Below are positions 30,145 through 34,896 of a stretch of DNA of 34,896 bases, piece after piece. Both the position numbers and the translations under genes were made by a program. The DNA comes from DASSUW01 sp036520135. Lineage in GTDB: Bacteria > Actinomycetota > Thermoleophilia > Solirubrobacterales > Solirubrobacteraceae. Location: contig DATDKF010000264.1 of assembly GCA_036520135.1 (NCBI GenBank), positions 1-34,896 of the forward strand, in the 5' to 3' direction. The notes beneath the pieces are model-generated. The model was not told where the DNA came from, made no database searches, and worked only from the letters and a program-made list of their open reading frames with translations. Each line of letters begins with the position of its first letter. Within the stretch, counting starts at the first letter, position 1.

Positions 30145-30618
30145 GCGGGGCGTGGTGGGGGCCTGATACGTGCCGGCGACGTGCGTGACGCGGAGTCGCT
30201 CCGCGCCGGCCGATGTCGTGTCGCGCTCGCCGTCCGGGTCGAACAGCGCGCAGGCGTCCAGACTCGTGCACGAGCAGTCCGTCGCTGTCCGCAGCCACGC
30301 CCGCATGGCTTCGGCGCGCGCGATGAGCGCCTCGACCTCGGGCAGCTTGCGGGCGGCGAGGGCACGCAAGGACTCGAACGCCGGCGTGCCGGCCTGCGCG
30401 CTCTGCAGCAGGACACGTGCCTCGTCGAGCGAGAACCCGGCGCGCTTGGCGACGTCGAGGACCTGCAGGCGCCGGACCGCGTCGGGCCCGTACCGGCGCT
30501 GGCCGCTCACGCGCGCGGGCTCTGGCAGCACGCCGTTGGCCTCGTAGTAGCGGATCGCGGACGTGTTCAGGCCGAAGCGCTGCGCGAGCTGGCCGATGGT
30601 GAGGGTCTCGTCGTCCAT
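30061..30618 (-). CDS. MerR-family regulator with antitoxin-like C-terminal tail
   Basis: 185 residues. The winged helix (LTIGQLAQRFGLNTSAIRYYEANGVLP, in one run of the N-terminal 32 residues) and the dimer coiled coil (about 75-110) are typical of MerR regulators. Cys-115, Cys-117 and Cys-123 (TDCSCTSLDAC) form a cluster like those that sense metals or redox in MerR/SoxR relatives. Residues ~159-185 (SPGALKGQIVIAEDFDETP...) do not belong to MerR but match the C-terminal tail of Phd/YefM-type antitoxins. ATG at 30618. A MerR-type 19-bp-spacer promoter lies between this gene and the divergent operon. Confidence 0.88.
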   Translation of the reverse strand: MDDETLTIGQLAQRFGLNTSAIRYYEANGVLPEPARVSGQRRYGPDAVRRLQVLDVAKRAGFSLDEARVLLQSAQAGTPAFESLRALAARKLPEVEALIARAEAMRAWLRTATDCSCTSLDACALFDPDGERDTTSAGAERLRVTHVAGTYQAPTTPRSPGALKGQIVIAEDFDETPVEFADSTE

Positions 30619-30632
30619 GCAATCCCGGGGGC

Positions 30633-30663
30633 TTGACTTCAACGTGGGTTGAAGGTGAACAGT
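30633..30663 (+). promoter_or_regulatory. MerR-type promoter and operator
   Basis: TTGACT (30633-30638), a 19-bp spacer, then AACAGT (30658-30663). Within the spacer is the perfect dyad CTTCAAC-GTGG-GTTGAAG (30637-30654). The over-long 19-bp spacer with a dyad between -35 and -10 is the hallmark of promoters that MerR regulators untwist to activate. It faces the gene at 30695. Confidence 0.85.
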
Positions 30664-30694
30664 AGCTGCTGCCACCAAGCTGCTGGAGAGCCCG

Positions 30695-31033
30695 ATGACG
30701 TCTGAACTGCCGATCGCATGCACGTTGAGCGCTACCGACCTGCCCGCGCGGCTGAACCAGATGGCCGAGCTCGGGCGCGCGGCCCTCGTCGACGTCCGCC
30801 ATGAGGGCCGTCGCGCCGAACTTCGCTTCGCCGCCGGCGCCGGCGTACGTGCCCGGGTCGACGGCATCGTCGCGGCCGAGTCGCAGTGCTGCGCGTTCCT
30901 GGAGATGAACGTCCGCGACGAGCCGAACACCGTCGTGCTGGCCATCGAGGCGCCCGATGGCGCCGAGGTCGTGCTGCAGGAGCTCGTCGACGCGTTCCGC
31001 GGCCGGCCGCGCTCGCCGCCGCGGCATGGCTGA
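30695..31033 (+). CDS. Small cytosolic protein with ESQCCAF motif, function unknown
   Basis: 112 residues; no signal peptide. The pattern CTLSATDLPARLNQMAELGRAAL...ARVDGIVAAESQCCAFLEM...VLAIEAPDGAEVVLQELVDAF recurs in short actinobacterial proteins encoded next to MerR-type regulators; the vicinal cysteines suggest soft-metal or thiol chemistry. Not otherwise characterised as far as I know. First gene downstream of the MerR-type promoter, ATG at 30695, 31 nt after the -10. Its TGA overlaps the proposed CTG start of the next gene. Confidence 0.78.
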   Translation: MTSELPIACTLSATDLPARLNQMAELGRAALVDVRHEGRRAELRFAAGAGVRARVDGIVAAESQCCAFLEMNVRDEPNTVVLAIEAPDGAEVVLQELVDAFRGRPRSPPRHG

Positions 31034-31227
31034 ACCCGCAGCGCGCCACCGTCTTGGCGCTCGTCGCCGCGGTGATGCTGGCGGTCGCCGCGCTCGACAT
31101 CCGCGAGGTCTTCCACCAGGCCGACGTCGACGACACCCGGCTCGCCGCCTTGGCCGCGACCGTCGCCGCGCTGCACCTGAGCGCCGCGGTCGTCGCCGGC
31201 GTGCTCAGTTCAGCCGATCGCCGATGA
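31030..31227 (+). CDS. Small two-helix membrane protein, probable CTG start
   Basis: 65 residues: (M)NPQRATVLALVAAVMLAVAA, a first TM helix, a short polar loop (LDIREVFHQADVDDTRL), a second TM helix (ALAATVAALHLSAAVVAGVL) and SSADRR. No ATG or GTG precedes the first helix in frame after the preceding stop; a CTG at 31030 overlaps that stop as CTGA and gives a complete helix, so I propose it as the start. TTG (31054) or GTG would truncate the first helix. Function unknown; probably a partner of the neighbouring proteins in the MerR-controlled operon. Confidence 0.6.
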   Translation: MNPQRATVLALVAAVMLAVAALDIREVFHQADVDDTRLAALAATVAALHLSAAVVAGVLSSADRR

Positions 31228-31278
31228 CTCTCGCCGCTCCCGCCGGTCTTAGAGCCAAACACCTGAGAAAGGACGCTC

Positions 31279-32148
31279 ATGAGCGAGCCGACGACGCACA
31301 CCGTGAACGCGCCGGGCGCCACGATCTACTACGACGTACGCGAGGCTGAAGGCCAGAACGGCGCGCCGCCGCTGATGATGATCGCCTCGCCGATGGATGC
31401 CGGCGCGTTCGCGACGCTCGTCGGCCACTTCCCGGACCGCACCGTCGTGACGTACGACCCGCGCGGCGCCGCGCGCAGCAAGCGGACCGACGGCGCCGAG
31501 CAGACGACCCCTGAAGAGCACGCGAACGACCTGCACCGCGTGATCGAGGCGCTCGGCACCGGACCGGTCGACCTGTTCGCCAGCAGCGGCGGCGCGGTCA
31601 ACGCGCTCGCGCTGGTCGCTCAGCATCCGGATGACGTGCGCACGCTCGTCGCGCACGAGCCGCCGGCGGCGCAGGTACTGCCGGACCGCGAGGAGGCGAT
31701 GGCCGCCGCCACCGGCATCCACGAGACCTACCTACGCGACGGCCTCGGGCCCGCGATGGCGAAGTTCATCGTGCTCGTGTCCCTCAAAGGCCCCGTCCCC
31801 GCGGGCTTCGGCGACCAGCCCGCCCCCAACCCTGCCCAGTTCGGGCTCCCGACCGAGGACGACGGCCGCCGCGACGACGCGCTCGTGGGCCAGAACATCG
31901 TCAGCAGCACGCACTACGAGCACGATTTCGACAGCCTGCGCGCGGCCTCGACGCGCGTCGTCATCGCGGCCGGAGTCGAGAGCGAGGGCGAGCTGGCCCA
32001 CCGCGCCGCGCTCGCCGTCGCGGAAGAGCTCGGCACCGAGCCCGCCATCTTCCCGAGCGGCCACGGCGGCTTCCTCGGCGGCGAGTACGGCCAGACGGGC
32101 GACCCGGACGCCTTCGCCGCGACGCTCCGTGAGATGCTCGGCGAGTAG
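31279..32148 (+). CDS. Alpha/beta hydrolase in the MerR-controlled operon
   Basis: 289 residues: MIASPMDAGAFATLVGHF, VVTYDPRGAARSKRTDG, nucleophile elbow LFASSGGAVNAL (Ser), and catalytic His in FPSGHGGFLGGEYG. This is a recognisable actinobacterial alpha/beta hydrolase subgroup of unknown substrate. ATG at 31279 has a GAAAGGA Shine-Dalgarno. It follows the two small genes by 51 nt in the same direction, so the MerR promoter at 30633 probably drives all three. Confidence 0.92.
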   Translation: MSEPTTHTVNAPGATIYYDVREAEGQNGAPPLMMIASPMDAGAFATLVGHFPDRTVVTYDPRGAARSKRTDGAEQTTPEEHANDLHRVIEALGTGPVDLFASSGGAVNALALVAQHPDDVRTLVAHEPPAAQVLPDREEAMAAATGIHETYLRDGLGPAMAKFIVLVSLKGPVPAGFGDQPAPNPAQFGLPTEDDGRRDDALVGQNIVSSTHYEHDFDSLRAASTRVVIAAGVESEGELAHRAALAVAEELGTEPAIFPSGHGGFLGGEYGQTGDPDAFAATLREMLGE

Positions 32149-32157
32149 GCCATAACG

Positions 32158-32188
32158 CGAGGATCCGGCCACATGGGCCGGGTCCTCG
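32158..32188. terminator. Bidirectional hairpin between the hydrolase and pilC
   Basis: A 13-bp stem (32158-32170 with 32176-32188, one G-T pair) and a 5-nt loop, between two convergent genes. No strong T-run on either side, but the position and stem strength fit a shared terminator. Confidence 0.65.
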
Positions 32189-32203
32189 AACCTCGGCCAG
32201 TCG

Positions 32204-33418
32204 CTACTTGATGGCGTCGTAGACCTTGAACATCGGCATGTACATCGCGACGACGATGAAGCCGACGATGCCGCCGACGAGCACGATCATGACCGGCTCG
32301 AGGATGGAGGTCAGGGCCTTGATCGCCGCGGCGACCTCGTCCTCGTAGAAGTCCGCCACCTTGGTCAGCATCGTGTCCAGGTTGCCGGTCTCCTCGCCCA
32401 CGGCGATCATCTGCGCGACCATCGCCGGGAAGATCGGAGCGTCCTTGAGCGGCGCGGCGATCGAGCCGCCGGACTTGACCGACTCGATGACGGACTCCAT
32501 CGCGTCCTCTACGGCGGCGTTGCCGGCCGTCTGGCCCGTGACCTCGATCGCCTGCATGATGGGCACACCGGCGGAGTAGAGTGCCGAGAACGTGCGCGAC
32601 CAGCGCGCGAGAGCGATCTTCTGGACGGTCTGGCCGATCTTGAACGGGATCCGCAGGCGCAGGCGGTCCCACTGCGGGCGGCCCCAGCTGGACTTGCGCC
32701 ACTTGCGGAAGCCGATCACGCTGCCGACGGTCGCCGCGACCAGGAGGTACCACTGGCCCGTGACGACCTTCGAGGCCCCGACCGTGAGCTTGGTGATCAT
32801 CGGCAGTTCCCCGCCGAAGTCCTTGAAGATGCCGACGAAGACCGGGACGATGAACGCGATCAGGCCGAGCAGCACGCAGATGGCGAACGTCAGTACCACC
32901 GTCGGGTAGGCCATCGCCGACTTGACCTGGCGGCGCAGCGAATCGTCTTTCTCGAGCTGGTCGGCGACGCGGTCCAGCGACTGCTCGAGCACGCCGCCCG
33001 CCTCGCCGGCGCGCACCATGGCGACGTACAGCGGGCTGAAGATCTTCGGGTGCTTGCCGAGCGCCTCGGAGAACGAGATACCGGACTCGATGTCCTGGCG
33101 CACGGCTGCGACGGTCTCGCGCAACAGCTTGTTCTCGATTTGCTCCTCGAGCACGTAGAACGCGCGCAGCAGCGTCATGCCCGACGAGATCATGGTCGCG
33201 AGCTGACGCGTCATGATCGTCAGCTCGGTGGCCTTCACACGCTTCATCAGCGTGATCTCCATCTGCAGGCCGCTCTTCTTCTCCTTGAGGTCCATGACCG
33301 TCAGGCCACGGGCCTTGAGCTCATCGACGACGGCGTCCTTGGTGGCGCCGACGATCTCGCCGGTCGACGGGATGCCGGAGGCGTCGAGCGCCTTGTAAGT
33401 GAAGGTCGCCGCGGCCAT
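32204..33418 (-). CDS. pilC: Type IV pilus inner-membrane platform protein PilC
   Basis: 404 residues of the GspF/PilC family: two T2SSF repeats (TRQLATMISSGMTLLRAFYVLEEQ shown in part near residue 70, and ALARWSRTFSALYSAGVPIMQA near residue 270) and three TM helices (about 170, 220 and 375-400). It couples the ATPases PilB/PilT to pilin insertion or extraction. ATG at 33418 shares one base with the pilT TGA (TGATG). Third gene of the pilB-pilT-pilC set. Confidence 0.97.
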   Translation of the reverse strand: MAAATFTYKALDASGIPSTGEIVGATKDAVVDELKARGLTVMDLKEKKSGLQMEITLMKRVKATELTIMTRQLATMISSGMTLLRAFYVLEEQIENKLLRETVAAVRQDIESGISFSEALGKHPKIFSPLYVAMVRAGEAGGVLEQSLDRVADQLEKDDSLRRQVKSAMAYPTVVLTFAICVLLGLIAFIVPVFVGIFKDFGGELPMITKLTVGASKVVTGQWYLLVAATVGSVIGFRKWRKSSWGRPQWDRLRLRIPFKIGQTVQKIALARWSRTFSALYSAGVPIMQAIEVTGQTAGNAAVEDAMESVIESVKSGGSIAAPLKDAPIFPAMVAQMIAVGEETGNLDTMLTKVADFYEDEVAAAIKALTSILEPVMIVLVGGIVGFIVVAMYMPMFKVYDAIK

Positions 33419-34527
33419 CAGGCAGCCACCGCGCTCGGGGGCGCCGAGTTCGTCATCAGGGCTTCGGCGTGGACGAGCTTGCGCATCTCGGCGGGCTCGG
33501 ACGCGCGCGTCTCGGCGAGCGCCATCGTGATCTTGTTGTGGCGGACGAGTCCGGCGAGCGACGCGTCCATCGTCTGCATGCCCTGCGCGCCGCCGGTCTG
33601 GATCAGCGAGTAGATCTGGTGGGTCTTGCCCTCGCGGATCAGGTTGCGCACGCCCGGCGTGGGCACGAGTACCTCGGCGGCGGCAACGCGGCCCGAGCCG
33701 TCGGCGGTCGGCAGCAGCGTCTGGGTCACGACGCCCTGAAGGCCGATCGCCAGCTGCGCGCGGATCTGCCCCTGCTGGGCCGGCGGGAAGACGTCGATGA
33801 TGCGGTCGATCGTCTGCGGCGCGTCCTGCGTGTGGAGCGTCGCGAAGACGAGGTGGCCGGTCTCGGCCGCGGTCAGCGCCGTGCCGATCGTCTCCATGTC
33901 GCGCATCTCTCCGACCAGGATCACGTCTGGGTCCTGGCGCAGCGCGGCCTTCAGGGCCAGCGAGAAGGACGCCGCGTCGGCGCCGAGCTCACGCTGGTTG
34001 ACGATGCAGCGCTTGTGCGAGTGCAGGAACTCGATCGGGTCCTCGATGGTCAGGATGTGCTCGTCGCGCGTCTCGTTGATCTCGTTGATCAGCGAGGCGA
34101 GCGTCGTCGACTTGCCCGAGCCTGTCGGGCCTGTAACGAGAACGATCCCGCGCGGCTTCTTGGCGAAGCTGCGGATGACCGACGGGAGGCCGAGCTTCTC
34201 GATCGGCACCGTCTCGGTCGGGATCAGGCGGAAGGCGGCGCCGATGGTGCCGCGCTGGAAGTAGGTGTTGACGCGGTAGCGGCCGACGCCGGGGATCGAG
34301 TACGCGAAGTCGAGCTGCCAGTCGGTCTCCAGCTTCTGGCGCTGCGAGTTGTTTAGGATCGCGTAGACGATCTCGCGGGTGTCGGTCGGCGTCAGGGCCG
34401 GCATCCCGTCCATCGCGACCAGCGAGCCGCGGATACGCAGCATCGGCGGGGCGCCGGCGGTGATGTGCAGGTCGGACGCCTTGTTCTTGACGACCGCTAG
34501 GAGGATCTCGGCAAAGTCCAGGCTCAC
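33418..34527 (-). CDS. pilT: Twitching motility / pilus retraction ATPase PilT
   Basis: 369 residues. N-terminal PAS-like domain (ASDLHITAGAPPMLRIRG), Walker A GPTGSGKST (133-141), Asp box (EDPIEFLH), Walker B DVILVGEMRD with the conserved Glu, His box TGHLVFATLHT, and the C-terminal AIGL-like block LAIGLQGVVTQTLLP, typical of retraction ATPases. It drives pilus depolymerisation. Start GTG at 34527 (family start SLDFAEILL); TGTAAT (34533-34538) lies 5 nt upstream, suggesting a leaderless internal promoter. Confidence 0.97.
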   Translation of the reverse strand: MSLDFAEILLAVVKNKASDLHITAGAPPMLRIRGSLVAMDGMPALTPTDTREIVYAILNNSQRQKLETDWQLDFAYSIPGVGRYRVNTYFQRGTIGAAFRLIPTETVPIEKLGLPSVIRSFAKKPRGIVLVTGPTGSGKSTTLASLINEINETRDEHILTIEDPIEFLHSHKRCIVNQRELGADAASFSLALKAALRQDPDVILVGEMRDMETIGTALTAAETGHLVFATLHTQDAPQTIDRIIDVFPPAQQGQIRAQLAIGLQGVVTQTLLPTADGSGRVAAAEVLVPTPGVRNLIREGKTHQIYSLIQTGGAQGMQTMDASLAGLVRHNKITMALAETRASEPAEMRKLVHAEALMTNSAPPSAVAA

Positions 34528-34561
34528 GAGCCATTACATCGGCACGCTTGCCATGGTCCTA

Positions 34562-34629
34562 TAGGGGGACAGACCCTAACTTCGTCCCGCGCTCTCGAAC
34601 CCTCCGCACTGGAGGGGTCAGTCCCCCTA
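34562..34629. repeat. Hairpins and inverted G-tract repeat in the pilB-pilT gap
   Basis: TAGGGGGACAGACCCTA (34562-34578) and, in inverted orientation, AGGGGTCAGTCCCCCTA (34613-34629, including the pilB stop) are near-identical inverted copies; between them is a 6-bp hairpin CCCTCC/GGAGGG (34600-34616). They may attenuate pilB read-through into pilT. Confidence 0.6.
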
Positions 34630-34896
34630 GCGCGTGCCGGCGACGCGCGCGATCTCGGCGATCGAGGTCAGGCCGCGGCGGACCTTCTCGAGGCCGTCCT
34701 CGCGCAGGCGCATCATGCCCTCGTGGACCGCGGCGTGGGCGATCGTCTCGGCGGGCTCGCGGGCCACCGCCAGAGCGCGGATCGAGTCGCTCACCCACAT
34801 GACCTCGTAGAGGCCGATCCGGCCCTTGTAGCCCGAGCCGCCGCAACGGGCGCAGCCCACCGGCTCGTAGGCCTCGAGGTCGAGCCCCACGTTGAA
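34627..34896 (-). CDS. pilB: Pilus extension ATPase PilB, C-terminal end (5' part outside window)
   Basis: The visible 89 codons form the end of a GspE/PilB ATPase: the zinc-binding half-site CARCGGSGYKGRIGLYEVM (second CxxC of the tetracysteine motif, followed by the invariant GR-x-G-x-YE), then the C-terminal helix bundle RLREDGLEKVRRGLTSIAEI. The frame is open to the window edge. PilB powers pilus polymerisation; the pilT and pilC genes follow on the same strand. Confidence 0.95.
   Translation of the reverse strand, partial: FNVGLDLEAYEPVGCARCGGSGYKGRIGLYEVMWVSDSIRALAVAREPAETIAHAAVHEGMMRLREDGLEKVRRGLTSIAEIARVAGTR

Noticed and set aside
34600..34616. Terminator between pilB and pilT
   Set aside because: Stem is only 6 bp with no T-run; listed instead as part of a repeat/attenuator-like region.

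Overview
The window is GC-rich, densely coded bacterial DNA. Gene families and order (aroC-aroKB-aroQ-pepP and efp-nusB-xseB-ispA-dxs, a type IV pilus cluster without any secretin gene, DUF1707, dodecin, many GTG starts, many start codons just 5-8 nt after a TAnnnT-like -10) suggest a deep-branching, single-membrane Actinomycetota, most likely class Thermoleophilia (Solirubrobacter/Conexibacter/Patulibacter-like). The taxonomic guess is an inference; no rRNA is present. I saw no tRNA, rRNA, CRISPR array or intact insertion sequence. No stretch longer than 300 bases lacks a gene.

Layout. (1) 1-3070, minus strand: efp, nusB, xseB, a farnesyl/geranylgeranyl diphosphate synthase and the first 341 codons of dxs, mostly with overlapping stops and starts. 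(2) 3067-7343: an accessory block (AbiEi/DUF559 protein, DUF1707 membrane protein, divergent MarR-GNAT fusion, dodecin, secreted calcium-binding thrombospondin-type-3 protein) lying between efp and pepP, which are usually neighbours. (3) 7394-11569, minus: pepP, aroQ, a fused aroK-aroB and aroC (shikimate pathway). (4) 11626-20085, minus: type IV pilus genes: a PilP-like anchor, pilO, pilN, pilD, pilM, three minor-pilin genes with PKD/Fn3-type extensions, and the major pilin pilA, whose leader carries a clear cyclic-di-GMP-I (GEMM) riboswitch. (5) 20337-32148: an accessory block in mixed orientation (small secreted protein, mini zinc-finger protein, cupin, HlyIII/PAQR protein, CDF metal exporter, DUF4396 protein with a CsoR-like operator, cysteine-dioxygenase-like protein, aldo/keto reductase, two VOC proteins, GST-like, CBS and ACT proteins, two alpha/beta hydrolases, zinc metallopeptidase lipoprotein, MerR regulator and its divergent operon). 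(6) 32204-34896, minus: pilC, pilT and the 3' end of pilB, the motor part of the same pilus.

How they work together. Sections 4 and 6 together supply a nearly complete monoderm type IV pilus: prepilin peptidase PilD, platform PilC, ATPases PilB/PilT, alignment complex PilM/N/O plus a PilP-like protein, major pilin and minor pilins. The riboswitch ties pilin synthesis to cyclic-di-GMP. The MerR gene at 30061-30618 has a canonical 19-bp-spacer MerR promoter facing a three-gene operon. Its own 3' end reads into what looks like the tail of a Phd-type antitoxin followed by a truncated PIN toxin, a scar of a lost toxin-antitoxin module.

Regulatory themes. Many genes lack a Shine-Dalgarno sequence and have a -10-like hexamer 5-8 nt before the start codon, which predicts leaderless transcripts. 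Two genes (pepP and a small two-helix membrane protein) seem to start at CTG within a CTGA stop/start overlap.
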